From NCBI RefSeq assembly GCF_003058365.1, contig NZ_CP028858.1, positions 1,240,001-1,304,000 of the forward strand: 64,000 nucleotides of DNA. Direction: 5' to 3'. Source of the stretch: Halococcoides cellulosivorans (lineage in GTDB: Archaea; Halobacteriota; Halobacteria; Halobacteriales; Haloarculaceae). A program made the position numbers and the translations under genes. This document shows, piece after piece, positions 52,279-61,743 of the stretch; within the stretch, counting starts at the first letter, position 1, and each line of letters starts with the position of its first letter. The notes beneath the pieces are model-generated. The model was given only the letters and a program-made list of their open reading frames with translations. It had not been told where the DNA came from and did no database searches.

Positions 52279-54810
52279 TCATCGGCGTCGCCAGACGACG
52301 ATACCGACGAGGACGACGAATACGAGGCCCACGATCGCGACGGTCGCCGACCGGTGCATCCACGGATACCGGGCGACGTGCCACCAGGGATACGAGAACG
52401 CCGCACGCGACGCGGACGACGCCGAGTCCGACCGGTCGGCGCTCGCGTGGACGCCCACGATCGACCCGTCCCACGAGCTGATCGCGACAGTCCCGTTCGC
52501 GACGGCCGGTCGCGAGTAGATCGGTGCCCGGACCGTCCGCGTCCACACCATCGATCCGTTCTCGATGGCGATCAGCGAGCGATTCGCCCGCGATCCCGGA
52601 TCGATCGCGCCCTCGGAGAGGCCTGCCCCGTTGTTCGTGCCGACGTACACCCGATTACCTGCCGCAGTCGCCGGGCTGAGTCCACCACCGTCGATCGGAG
52701 TGCGCCAGCGGCGATCACCGGTCGCGGCGTCGAGGGCGACGATCGCCGGGTCCGTCGAGACGTAGAGCGCGCTCCCGTCGTGGGTAAGCGCCGTCGGCCG
52801 GCCGTCGAGATCCGAGACCGCTCGACTCCAGCGCTCGTCGCCGGTCTCGGCGTCGTAGGCACCGAGTGTGTCGTCGTCGAAGACGTACACGGCCTCGCTA
52901 CTGGTCGCCACGGGCGCATCCCACTCGTTCAGCTGTCGCCGCCACCGTTGCTGACCGGTCCCGGGGTCGAGCGCGGTCAGGTTCCCACGATCGGCGTGAA
53001 TATCGTCGGACCGCACGATCAGCGAGTTACCGGCGACTCGCGGACGCGTATCGGGATGGGGCCCGCCAGGTTTGTGCCATCGAATCGATCCGGTCTCGAC
53101 GTCGAGTGCGTACAGGCCCGACTGATCGACGTAGGCCACCCCGAACGCGACCGTCGGCGGGGCCACGCCGGTCGCCCACCCCTCCGTGAGTTCACGCTCC
53201 CACCGTCGGTCGCCAGTCTGCGCATCGACCGCGATGGTGTGCGCCCCATTGAGCATGATGGCGACGACTCCCGACCCGACACCTGGCTCGATCGACATCG
53301 AGGGTGTCGATCGGTTCCACCGCTCGGCGCCGGTCTCGGCGTCGACGGCCACGACCGACGCGGTACTCCGCGCGTAGAACCGCTCGCCGTCGGTGACGGG
53401 GGCCGTCCCGGACGGCGATCCGAGGAACTGCTGCCACCGCTCGGTCCCGGGGGCGCCCCTCGCAGCGATGCGGCGTCGCCGGGTGTCGGTCCGGCCGCGA
53501 CCGTCCGTGATCGCGAGGCGAACCGTCTGGCTGCCGACCGCTGGCGGGTCGACCGTGATGGTCGACTCGTCGGTCGCGCGCTGCTCGCCGTCGACCCACC
53601 ACGTCGTGCGTTCGATCGTACTCCCCGGCGTGAGCGACTCGGTCGCCGAAACGCGAATCTCCTCGCCCGATCGATCGACGGTCATGCGGGCGTCCGGCCA
53701 TCGGGGGCCGGAGTCGTTCGACCGGACCGTCGAGTCGGCCGGCGAGACGCTCAAAGAGTGCCACTGGATCGATAGATTCGACCCGTTCAATTCGATCGGG
53801 GTATCGCTATCGGGGTCGAAGTCGGTCCGTTTCGCGTGGATCCTCCCGGTCTCACGATCGAGAGCGAGCAGTTGGTCGGCTTCCTGCGTGTAGAACCCGG
53901 TGAACACGAACAGTTCTCGCGGACCGAGTGCCAATGGATCGTATCCGACGTCCGTCGCGTTCGTTCGCCATCGAGTCCGGCCGGTGGCCCGATCGAGCGC
54001 GACGACCGAATCGCTCTCGGAGGCATAGTCGGCCGGAATCGTGGCGTAAATCGTCTCGTTGGCGAGGATCATGTTGAACCCCCCAATTCGGTCACGGTGC
54101 CACTCGACGACGCCCGTGTCGATGTCGACCGCTTGAATCGAGTCGCTCTGGAGGAACAGTCGCCCGTTCGAGACGGCCGTCTCGTGGATGCCCTCCCGTC
54201 TGAACGCCGACTGCCACTCGATCGATCCATCGACCGCGTCGAGAGCGGTCACGCGATCTTGTGTGAGATCGCGTTCGGGCACCCGCAAACACCCGAGTGT
54301 GGAGACGAGAACCGTTCCGTTTCCGACGTGTGTCGTCTGGACGCAGGCACCCCGCAGGTCCGTCGTCCACTGAATCCGACCGGTCTGAGCGTCGATCGCG
54401 TAACTGGTGAGGTTCCGCCCGTCGGGCCCCGGGGTCTGTGCCGTCACGTACAGCGACCCGTACGCTTCCTCGATCGCCGTCGGGTCCTGACCGTCGAGGG
54501 CGACCCGCCACCGTTCGCGGCCGCCCTCGCGGTCGAGCGCGCGGACCGTTCCGTTGTCGTCGACCACGTAGATCGCCGCGTCAGTTCGAACCCCGACCGA
54601 TTCGTTCGGTCCGATCGACGGACCCGCCCCGCCGTCGAGTTCGCCGCCAGCGGTACCGTCGTGGGCACTGTCAGCACTAGCGGTTCCCACAGTACCACCG
54701 ATCACGAGCAGTGCCACCGTGACGAGAACTACGAGGACTGCGATCCGTACGATCGACGAAGACGACCGCTGAACGGGCCTATCGAAATCGAACGATAACG
54801 CAGCATTCAT
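52279..54810 (-). CDS. Membrane-anchored PQQ-like beta-propeller protein
   Basis: An 843-residue surface protein. The N-terminus has one hydrophobic segment (IAVLVVLVTVALLVIGGTV) acting as signal or anchor. Two groups of PQQ/WD-like repeats with the pattern 'ALDxxTGxxRW' (ALDRATGRTRWR, AVDAETGAERWNR, AYDAETGDERWSR and ALDAATGDRRWR) are separated by an Ig/PKD-like domain (TWWVDGEQRATDESTITVDP). The C-terminus ends in a helix (VAIVGLVFVVLVGIVV) plus WRRR, an outer-face anchor with a positive inside end. Propellers of this type bind ligands or partners. The function is unknown. Confidence 0.85.
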   Translation of the reverse strand: MNAALSFDFDRPVQRSSSSIVRIAVLVVLVTVALLVIGGTVGTASADSAHDGTAGGELDGGAGPSIGPNESVGVRTDAAIYVVDDNGTVRALDREGGRERWRVALDGQDPTAIEEAYGSLYVTAQTPGPDGRNLTSYAIDAQTGRIQWTTDLRGACVQTTHVGNGTVLVSTLGCLRVPERDLTQDRVTALDAVDGSIEWQSAFRREGIHETAVSNGRLFLQSDSIQAVDIDTGVVEWHRDRIGGFNMILANETIYATIPADYASESDSVVALDRATGRTRWRTNATDVGYDPLALGPRELFVFTGFYTQEADQLLALDRETGRIHAKRTDFDPDSDTPIELNGSNLSIQWHSLSVSPADSTVRSNDSGPRWPDARMTVDRSGEEIRVSATESLTPGSTIERTTWWVDGEQRATDESTITVDPPAVGSQTVRLAITDGRGRTDTRRRRIAARGAPGTERWQQFLGSPSGTAPVTDGERFYARSTASVVAVDAETGAERWNRSTPSMSIEPGVGSGVVAIMLNGAHTIAVDAQTGDRRWERELTEGWATGVAPPTVAFGVAYVDQSGLYALDVETGSIRWHKPGGPHPDTRPRVAGNSLIVRSDDIHADRGNLTALDPGTGQQRWRRQLNEWDAPVATSSEAVYVFDDDTLGAYDAETGDERWSRAVSDLDGRPTALTHDGSALYVSTDPAIVALDAATGDRRWRTPIDGGGLSPATAAGNRVYVGTNNGAGLSEGAIDPGSRANRSLIAIENGSMVWTRTVRAPIYSRPAVANGTVAISSWDGSIVGVHASADRSDSASSASRAAFSYPWWHVARYPWMHRSATVAIVGLVFVVLVGIVVWRRR

Positions 54811-54879
54811 ACGTCGATGGGGTCGTTCGTCTCGACTATCGACGAACTGATGAATAGTCCTTTCGTTTCGCCAGGGAGA

Positions 54880-56271
54880 TCACTCGTCACCACGCGCCCG
54901 TTCGAACGTCGCGAGCGCACGCTCGCGGGCATCAGCGTGATCGACGATCGGGTCGGGATACGCGGTGTCGATCCGATCGCGCGTCGACTGATCCAGGTCG
55001 GGCCATTCGTGGATCGTCTCGGTCGAGACCTCACGGAGTTCGGGGACGTACTCGCGGACGTACTCGCCGTCTGGATCGTGGCGTTCACACTGCGTCGTCG
55101 GGTTGAAGATCCGGAAGTACGGCTGGGCGTCCGTTCCCGTCGAGGCCGCCCACTGCCAGCCACCGTTGTCGTTGGCGGTATCGTGGTCGATCAGGCGCTC
55201 GCGGAACCACTGGTAGCCCTCGTACCAGTCGATGAGGAGGTCTTTGGTGAGAAACGCGGCGACGATCATGCGCACGCGATTGTGCATCCACCCCTCGGCG
55301 AGGAGTTGGCGCATCCCTGCGTCGACGATCGGATAGCCCGTTTCGCCGTGTTTCCAGGCTTCCAGGCCGTCGGAGTCCTCACGCCACATGATGGGGCGGG
55401 CGTATTCTTTGAAGTTCTCGGTGACGACTGACGGCTCGAAATACAGGACGTGCCGATAGAACTCCCGCCAGGCGAGTTGATCCTGAAACTCGAAGACACT
55501 CTCCTCGGCGTCCCCGTCGGGCGCGGCCGCGCGGGCCTCCTCGGTTTCCCGGTAGACCTCCCGGGGGCCGATCAGGCCGAAGGCGAGATACGGCGAGAGC
55601 CGTGAGGATCCGTCCCCGGCCGGATAGTCACGCGCGTCGGCGTATTCGTAGATCGGCCCATCACAGAACGTCGCGAGGCGGTCGCGAGCGGCGCGCTCGG
55701 TCGCGGCCGGGACCTCGGCGTCGGGGGGCTCCAGATCTAGCGCGTCACGAGTGGGCATCTCCCCGTCGGCATCGACGAACCGGTCCGCATCTGGGGCCGC
55801 ATGAGGGTCTTCGACCGGCCGATCGTGCCACTTCTTCGAGAAGTAGGTGAACACCTGATAGGGGTCGCCGTCGTTTGTCGTGATCGTCCCGGGGGCCTGC
55901 AGGAGGTCGTCTTCGACCGCCTCGCGGTCGATCCCACGCTCGTCCAGCGCGCGGCGAACGGCCGCGTCACGCTCGCGGGCGAGGCCGGAGTGGCCCCTGG
56001 CCCACGTCACCAGGTCGGCGTCGTGGGTCGAGGCGAGACGGGGGACGAGCGTCCGCGGATCGCCCCGTTCGACCAGGAGTGTGCCGCCGTGTTCACGATA
56101 GGTCTTGCGCAGCGAGGCGACGGCGTCGTACAGGAAGCGTAGCCGGGCGGCACCGGCGTAGTCCATCAATTCTGGATCGAAGACGAACAGCCCCAGGAAC
56201 GGTCCGTCGTCGGCCGCGAGCGCGGCGTTGTCGTCGACTCGGAGGTCGTCGCGATGCCAGTGGATGCGCAT
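54880..56271 (-). CDS. phr: Deoxyribodipyrimidine photolyase, class I
   Basis: A 463-residue light-driven repair enzyme that splits cyclobutane pyrimidine dimers using FAD. The N-terminal antenna domain begins MRIHWHRDDLRVDDNAAL. The FAD-binding region contains SRLSPYLAFG, QLAWREFYRH, GYPIVDAGMRQLLAEGWMHN and LIDHDTANDNGGWQWAASTG, the last including the family's conserved Asn-rich loop. With uvrA it gives two routes for UV lesion repair. Confidence 0.95.
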   Translation of the reverse strand: MRIHWHRDDLRVDDNAALAADDGPFLGLFVFDPELMDYAGAARLRFLYDAVASLRKTYREHGGTLLVERGDPRTLVPRLASTHDADLVTWARGHSGLARERDAAVRRALDERGIDREAVEDDLLQAPGTITTNDGDPYQVFTYFSKKWHDRPVEDPHAAPDADRFVDADGEMPTRDALDLEPPDAEVPAATERAARDRLATFCDGPIYEYADARDYPAGDGSSRLSPYLAFGLIGPREVYRETEEARAAAPDGDAEESVFEFQDQLAWREFYRHVLYFEPSVVTENFKEYARPIMWREDSDGLEAWKHGETGYPIVDAGMRQLLAEGWMHNRVRMIVAAFLTKDLLIDWYEGYQWFRERLIDHDTANDNGGWQWAASTGTDAQPYFRIFNPTTQCERHDPDGEYVREYVPELREVSTETIHEWPDLDQSTRDRIDTAYPDPIVDHADARERALATFERARGDE

Positions 56272-56348
56272 AGCCAGGTCGGCGGGCCGGCCGACAATAA
56301 TCGCTTGGGCTGGTCAGGGATCGTCGACTCCGGCCCCACCAACCTGCC

Positions 56349-56627
56349 CTAGATGCGCTGTTCGGCGTCCTCAGCGAGTTCTTTCATGCGTTTGCCCACC
56401 CGACCCGCCTCGGAGAATTCGTCGTCACTCATCGCGTTCGCCAGCGCGTTCCCGAGGACGAACACGGCGTGTTTGTGCTCGCTTTTCGATTTGTGAACGT
56501 CGTCGGGCGTCACGTCGATGTCGCGGTACGGGTCGAACAGACTCGACGGAATGTCGTCCTGTCGATCGAAATACCCCATAATAGTGACCATATTGCCGTG
56601 GAGTTCGAGAAGCTCGTCTTTGTGCAT
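56349..56627 (-). CDS. UPF0058-family protein
   Basis: A 92-residue helical protein starting MHKDELLELHGNMVTIMGYF, the conserved N-terminus of archaeal UPF0058. The rest is charged (VHKSKSEHKHAVFVLGNALA). The biochemical role is unknown. It is a single gene with an AT-rich TATA-like stretch (CATTAAACG) upstream. Confidence 0.88.
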   Translation of the reverse strand: MHKDELLELHGNMVTIMGYFDRQDDIPSSLFDPYRDIDVTPDDVHKSKSEHKHAVFVLGNALANAMSDDEFSEAGRVGKRMKELAEDAEQRI

Positions 56628-56720
56628 CGTTGAATTCGATACGGCCGAGAAGACATTAAACGTTGTTCGAGAAGGGTTCGCAGACCGGAACGACCGACCG
56701 GTGAGGAACGCGCGAACCAG

Positions 56721-56936
56721 TTAGAAGACGTACTCGTCGTCGTGCCCCATCATCCCGTCCTCTTCGAGGCCCGGTTCCTCCTCGTCGTCCATCGGCCCGC
56801 TGGTCTTGTACGCTTTGAGCCCCGTCGAGAGGAGGTCCTCGATAGCCTCCTCACGATTGACGAACTCCCCTTGTTCCACCAGTTGGGCGATCTGCATTTC
56901 GAGATGTTCGGGGATGGTGATTTCGACTTTCGGCAT
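56721..56936 (-). CDS. Ribbon-helix-helix (CopG-type) small regulator
   Basis: A 71-residue protein with the strand MPKVEITIPEHLEMQIAQLV and helices (NREEAIEDLLSTGLKAYKTS) of a ribbon-helix-helix fold, then an acidic Asp/Glu-rich C-terminus. A start at 56936 is chosen because upstream codons are not protein-like. It is a common small haloarchaeal CopG-type protein. The target genes are unknown, and it is not next to a toxin gene. Confidence 0.8.
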   Translation of the reverse strand: MPKVEITIPEHLEMQIAQLVEQGEFVNREEAIEDLLSTGLKAYKTSGPMDDEEEPGLEEDGMMGHDDEYVF

Positions 56937-57002
56937 CGGATAGTTCCCCGTTCGACTCTTGGTCCTTAAGGCTAACGGGGATGGTACCACGAGCGATACC
57001 AG

Positions 57003-58793
57003 CTACGCCGGTCGACGAATCGAGTCGTGGACGAAAACGACGACCGACCGGTCACCCGCCTCGTCGAGGTCGTGGTGAGTGCCCCGGTAGTCCTCACCGA
57101 GTCGACCACGGAGATCGTTTTGCAGACTGGTCGTCGTGATCACGATCGGTGGCGGTGTGTCCCCGACGGCCGAGACGCTCCGGACACTCGCGAGGTCGGC
57201 GTTGGACTGTTCGGTGTACCAGGGCAACGGCATCCGGGCGTGCCACGCGCCCGTCGCCGGCGGCAGGTCGACCCGCGATTCGTCCATCTGGAGGCTACTC
57301 CCGACGAAGAGGACGTCCGGGCCCGCACGGTCCGCACTCGCCACGCGATCGATGGCGTCCGTGACGGTCCGGAGTTCGCCCGGCGGTTGGGCGTAGTAGA
57401 CGATTTCGTGGCCCGTCTCGCCGTGGGCGCTGTCGTGGGGGGCGACGTAGCTGGTCTGGACGACGATCGCACCCATCCAGACCGCCGCCCCGACGAGCAC
57501 GAAGGCGAGACCGACGGTCGCGACCGATCGCGTCACCGACTGGTCGTCGGCGGTCGCGCGTCGCTCATCGAGTGCCCGAATCGCCCGGCCGGTCGCCGCG
57601 ATACCGACCGCCGCGGGCACCGCCAGCGGGACGATCGCATGCACCGTCGACCACGGCACGGGCAGGTTGTTCGCGAGGGGATAGCCGAGTGTGGCCGCGC
57701 CCGCACAGAACGCATAGAAGGTCACGATCGGACGCGAGGGCTCTCGATACCGATCGATCAGCGCGCCGATGGCCCCGAACACGGTGACGACCGTCGCGCC
57801 GGTCAGCATCGTCTTGAACGTATCGACGAGATAGGGGAGATACGCGTGCTCCTGGATCCCGCCGAGCACCCAGTAGTCGATGGCGTCGAGAAACGCCTGG
57901 CCGGTCGCCGCCCACAGCACCGCCGGGAGCGTCAGAAACTCACCGGTGAGTGCGGCCCAGAGTCCGATCTCCTGGCCGGGGCCCGCCCGGGGCGCGTAAA
58001 AAAAGACGATCATCGCGACGGCGAGTACGGCAGCGACGACGCCGTGATGAAACCAGAAATCGAGGTCGGCAAGTCGACCCTCTCCAGCGTCGTCCGAGGT
58101 GTGGGCCGTGCCCGCTGCGGCCGGCCAGAGCGTCGACCGGACCGTCCGAGAGACCCACCACGATCGTCCCGCTTCGAGCATCCGCGTGTCCGCGACGAAC
58201 ACCAGACCGCCGACGATCGTGATGATCCAGAGGAGGAAACTCTCCTTGGTCGAGGCCGCGACACCCAGACTCAGACCTGCGCCGTAGAGGTACCGGGGAT
58301 CGCGGGTGTCCATCGTCCGGACGACCAGGCCGACCGCGACGAAGATCAGCGCCGCGAGTGGGAGGTCCTTGCGCATGAACCGCGAGTAATAGAACAAGAC
58401 GGGGTTTGCCGCGAGCAGCGCCGCCAGCGCGACGAGTTCGCCGTCACTCAGATGCTCACGGTACAGCCACGCCGCCACCGGCAACAGGCCGCCCATCAGC
58501 GCGGGCACGAGCCTGGCCGTCGCGTCCGAGACGCCGAACAGGTCGAAGACGAGCGGGTTCACGCGGACGTAAAACGGGCCGTGAAGGATGGGACGATAGC
58601 TCCAGGATCCGTTCTCCATGAATCGGAGCACCCAGTAGCCGAACCAGGCTTCGTCGTAGTAGAACACCCGAAAGCCCAGTGCGATCAGCCGAACGGTGAC
58701 CGCGAGCAGTGCGATCAGAACGATCACCGAGAGCACCGGTCGGTCGCGAATGCGATCCGGGAGCCAGTCCCACCCAGGTGGCGTGTCCATCAC
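57003..58793 (-). CDS. Agl23-like polytopic membrane protein (TIGR03663 type, GT-C/GT39-like), copy 2
   Basis: A 596-residue paralogue of the gene at 19282-21402. It shows the same markers: YYDEAWFGYWVLRFMENG (D-E motif), YRPILHGPFYVRVNPLVFD, PVLFYYSRFMRKDLPLAAL and ASTKESFLLW, with about 10-12 hydrophobic segments and a shorter C-terminal soluble part. The start is either ATG at 58793 or the next codon. It probably serves the same glycan or lipid carrier system in a different role. It is not adjacent to agl glycosyltransferases here. Confidence 0.82.
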   Translation of the reverse strand: MMDTPPGWDWLPDRIRDRPVLSVIVLIALLAVTVRLIALGFRVFYYDEAWFGYWVLRFMENGSWSYRPILHGPFYVRVNPLVFDLFGVSDATARLVPALMGGLLPVAAWLYREHLSDGELVALAALLAANPVLFYYSRFMRKDLPLAALIFVAVGLVVRTMDTRDPRYLYGAGLSLGVAASTKESFLLWIITIVGGLVFVADTRMLEAGRSWWVSRTVRSTLWPAAAGTAHTSDDAGEGRLADLDFWFHHGVVAAVLAVAMIVFFYAPRAGPGQEIGLWAALTGEFLTLPAVLWAATGQAFLDAIDYWVLGGIQEHAYLPYLVDTFKTMLTGATVVTVFGAIGALIDRYREPSRPIVTFYAFCAGAATLGYPLANNLPVPWSTVHAIVPLAVPAAVGIAATGRAIRALDERRATADDQSVTRSVATVGLAFVLVGAAVWMGAIVVQTSYVAPHDSAHGETGHEIVYYAQPPGELRTVTDAIDRVASADRAGPDVLFVGSSLQMDESRVDLPPATGAWHARMPLPWYTEQSNADLASVRSVSAVGDTPPPIVITTTSLQNDLRGRLGEDYRGTHHDLDEAGDRSVVVFVHDSIRRPA

Positions 58794-58848
58794 TCACAAC
58801 GTGGCCAATATCGGTCAAATGTCTTCTGTTATACTGTCGGTCCCGAGG

Positions 58849-59805
58849 TCACTCCGCGACGGGGAGATCGAGCGGTGCGCCGTCGACGGTGACGGTTGGA
58901 TCGCGAACGACGCCGTCGAGGTGGATCGAGGCCTCCGTGGTCCCGCCGATCGAGGCGTCGTCACCGATCGCGAAATGGACCGTTCCGGCCGCCTTCTCGT
59001 CGAGCAGGACCGATCCGACGAGATCGGCCACGGCGGTGTTCGTGCCGATGCCGAACTCCGCGAGGTTGTACGCGCCGTCGCCCGACGTTTCGGCCGCGGC
59101 GTCGAGTTCCGCGCGGAGTGCGTCGTCGTCGACGTACGTGACCGTCCCGGCAGTGACGTCGATCGAGAGCGTCCCGTCGATCGCACCGTGGGGCATCATC
59201 GTCCCGTCGACGACGATCCGGCCCTCGACGTGGAGCGGGCTGACGAACACCTCGCCCGCCGGCAGGTTCGAGAAGTCGCCCGGGCCGTGGACGATCCCGG
59301 TATCGCGATGCCACGCGCGATCGCCCGGTCGAACGGTCACGTCGGTCCCGCGCGGCGTCGTAATCTGGATCTGTTCGGCGCCGCTGACGGCGTCGTACAC
59401 GCGATCGCTGGTCGATGCGATCGCCTCGTAGTCGGCGTCGAGGCCGGTCTCGAAGACGGGTTCGGTGATGCCCGGGAGTGTCGCGATGCGTGCGCCCGCC
59501 TCACAGGCGGCTTCACGAGCGCGCGTGTGACTGATGCTTTTCGTCGTCGGCGCGAGCACGACGTCGGCGTCGGCCATCGCCGCGCCCACGGGGGCCGGTG
59601 GCTCCTCGCCGTGCTGGTCGCCCGGCGTGTAGGTGAGCATCGAGGCCGCATCGGTTCGCTCGGCGGCGGCCGCTCGGAGCGCCGCGCCGATCGCCTGGCG
59701 CTCATCGTCGGTGACGATCAGACAGGATTCGTCGCTCGCGAGGCCCATACACTGATCGATCGCCGTTCTCGCCGGCCCGCGGAGTCGCTCGTCGACGGTG
59801 TCCAT
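58849..59805 (-). CDS. Aminopeptidase-type metalloprotein (COG2309/AmpS-like)
   Basis: A 318-residue protein resembling the C-terminal half of thermophilic leucyl aminopeptidases of the M29 group. Regions such as GARIATLPGITEPVFETGLD, GTDVTVRPGDRAWHRDTG, NLPAGEVFVSPL and NLAEFGIGTN match the metal-binding and substrate regions of COG2309. Not all metal ligands could be confirmed by eye. The gene ends near an Agl23-like gene and starts close to a phosphodiesterase gene on the same strand. Confidence 0.75.
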   Translation of the reverse strand: MDTVDERLRGPARTAIDQCMGLASDESCLIVTDDERQAIGAALRAAAAERTDAASMLTYTPGDQHGEEPPAPVGAAMADADVVLAPTTKSISHTRAREAACEAGARIATLPGITEPVFETGLDADYEAIASTSDRVYDAVSGAEQIQITTPRGTDVTVRPGDRAWHRDTGIVHGPGDFSNLPAGEVFVSPLHVEGRIVVDGTMMPHGAIDGTLSIDVTAGTVTYVDDDALRAELDAAAETSGDGAYNLAEFGIGTNTAVADLVGSVLLDEKAAGTVHFAIGDDASIGGTTEASIHLDGVVRDPTVTVDGAPLDLPVAE

Positions 59806-59842
59806 GGCCGCGCTCGGGGGGCGGGCCCATTCAGTCCATCGG

Positions 59843-60346
59843 TCAGGACACCGACAGCGTCTCGACCGCGTCGGGACCGACCGGTGCGGTCGTATCGAGG
59901 ATGGCGACCGCCGGATCCGCGGGGGCCTGTGGGAACGGGAGGCCGCCGGGATTGATTTCGACCGTGCCCGACAGGTCGTCGAGCGTGCGCTCGTGGGTGT
60001 GGCCCCGGCAGACGTAGTCGTATGCACCGCTGGCGAGCAGCGCTTCGACGATCGGTTCGCTCGTGCCGTGGTAGACCGCGAACTCGCGGTCGTCGAGGGT
60101 CAGGTGGGCGAACTCACCGTGATACGTTCCGAACGCGTCGATCGTCTGCGCGAGCGCCCACTCGCCGTCGTTATTGCCCCGAACGGCGTGGAACGCGAAC
60201 GATCGATCGAACGGCGTCGCCGCGAACGGCGCGACGATATCTCCACAGTGGATCACGGTGTCGACACCGCGCGATTCGAACGTCTCGACCGCCTGATCGA
60301 CCGCCGAAAGATCGTCGTGGGTGTCGGAAACGATGCCGACGAGCAT
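59843..60346 (-). CDS. Metallophosphoesterase (YfcE/MJ0936-type phosphodiesterase)
   Basis: A 167-residue calcineurin-like phosphoesterase. The motif set is complete: GIVSDTHDD (DxH), VIHCGDIV (GD), AVRGNNDG (GNxD), and RGHTHERTL with a preceding FAVYHGTSEP (GHxH-type). These Mn/Ni-dependent enzymes cut small phosphodiesters or phosphate monoesters. The physiological substrate is unknown. Confidence 0.9.
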   Translation of the reverse strand: MLVGIVSDTHDDLSAVDQAVETFESRGVDTVIHCGDIVAPFAATPFDRSFAFHAVRGNNDGEWALAQTIDAFGTYHGEFAHLTLDDREFAVYHGTSEPIVEALLASGAYDYVCRGHTHERTLDDLSGTVEINPGGLPFPQAPADPAVAILDTTAPVGPDAVETLSVS

Positions 60347-60464
60347 GGAGTGGACTGCGACCGGCGACGGAAAAGGGATGGCGATTGCGTCGACTCGGTC
60401 ACGACGTCGACTGGGTCACGCAACCACTCGATCGGCGTGTCGACCCGATCGGGCCGTCACTCGA

Positions 60465-61697
60465 TCAGGCCGTCTGGGTCGCCTGCTCGATCAGCACTTC
60501 GGCGGCTTCGAGTTCCTGGCCCGTGAGCGCGTTGAGGTACGCGCCACCGGCGATCGAGATGTGGTCGTAGTCGTCTTCGCTCAGGCCGTACATCTTCAGC
60601 GTCCGAGCGGTGTCGCCGCCACCGATCACTGAGAAACAATCGGTGCGACCGATCGCCTCGATCAGTTCGACCGTCCCGTCCGCGAAGCGCTCGTCCTCGA
60701 AGACGCCGACGGCGCCTTTCACGAAGACGGCGTCCGAGTCCTCGATGATCGGCACGTACGAATCGATCGTGTCGTGGCCGATGTCGAGGTACGGATCGGT
60801 CTTCTCCGTGATGTCGTCCAGTGCGATCTCCGCGCGCTCGCCCGAATCGTCTTCGAAGGCGAAGTCAGTCGGGAGTTCCAGCTGGTCACGGCTGGTCTCC
60901 AGGATGTTCGCCAGCGTGTCCTCGGTCTCGGCGTACTGGTCGTCGAGCAGGTCCATGTCGCCGACGTCCATGCCGACGGGCTTGCCGTCCGCGCGGTGGA
61001 ACAGTTCGCCGGGAAGGCCACCGACGAGGAACGTGTCGATGGCGTCACCGAGGTTGTTGATGACGCTGATGACGTCCTCACTCTTGTTGCCGCCGAGCAC
61101 CATCGTGACCTGTCCGTCGGTCTCGCGGGCGCGTTCGGCGACGCCGGTGTTGTACTCGTACTCGCTTTCCATCACGCGACCGGCGTAGGCGGGCAGGACG
61201 AGCGGGAAGCCGACCGTCGAGGCGTGCGCGCGATGGGCCGCCGAGTAGGCGTCGTTGACGTACGCGTCGAAGTAGGGCGCAAGCGTCTCGACGAACTCGC
61301 TGTCGGCGTGTTCTTCGGGCGGTTTCTCGGGGAGTTCGTCGTCGTTCATCCGGGTGTTCTCCAGCAGGAGAATCTCGCCCGCCGAGAGCCCCTCGATCGC
61401 CTCGATTGCGTCGTCGCCGTACGTGTCGGCAACGAACTGGATGGGTTTGCCGACGTACTCCGAGAGGATATCGGCGTGCTGGTCGAGCGAGACGAACGTG
61501 TCCCGACCGGGGCGGCCCTGGTGGGCCATCAGCACGACCCGATGCTCCGAATCGGCGAGTTCGCGGACCGTCTCGGCGTACCGGTCGAAGCGGTGGTTGT
61601 CCTGGACTTCGCCGTCTTCGACGGGCGAGTTCAGGTCGATGCGCACCAGGACGCGCTGTCCGGGTTCCAGATCGTCGAGTGTGTTGAATTCAGCCAT
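60465..61697 (-). CDS. pgk: Phosphoglycerate kinase
   Basis: A 410-residue glycolytic kinase, two-domain. The N-terminal substrate site is RIDLNSPVEDGEVQDNHRFD, with HQGRPGRD and LLENTRMN. The nucleotide site includes VLGGNKSEDVISVI and the C-terminal phosphate loop VIGGGDTARTLKMYG. The gene lies 46 bp after gap on the same strand. The two consecutive steps (1,3-bisphosphoglycerate) are thus co-localised. Confidence 0.96.
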   Translation of the reverse strand: MAEFNTLDDLEPGQRVLVRIDLNSPVEDGEVQDNHRFDRYAETVRELADSEHRVVLMAHQGRPGRDTFVSLDQHADILSEYVGKPIQFVADTYGDDAIEAIEGLSAGEILLLENTRMNDDELPEKPPEEHADSEFVETLAPYFDAYVNDAYSAAHRAHASTVGFPLVLPAYAGRVMESEYEYNTGVAERARETDGQVTMVLGGNKSEDVISVINNLGDAIDTFLVGGLPGELFHRADGKPVGMDVGDMDLLDDQYAETEDTLANILETSRDQLELPTDFAFEDDSGERAEIALDDITEKTDPYLDIGHDTIDSYVPIIEDSDAVFVKGAVGVFEDERFADGTVELIEAIGRTDCFSVIGGGDTARTLKMYGLSEDDYDHISIAGGAYLNALTGQELEAAEVLIEQATQTA

Positions 61698-61743
61698 GGG
61701 TTGAACGGAACCGAATCGCGAGTGATCGAAAAGCGGTGCGTCT

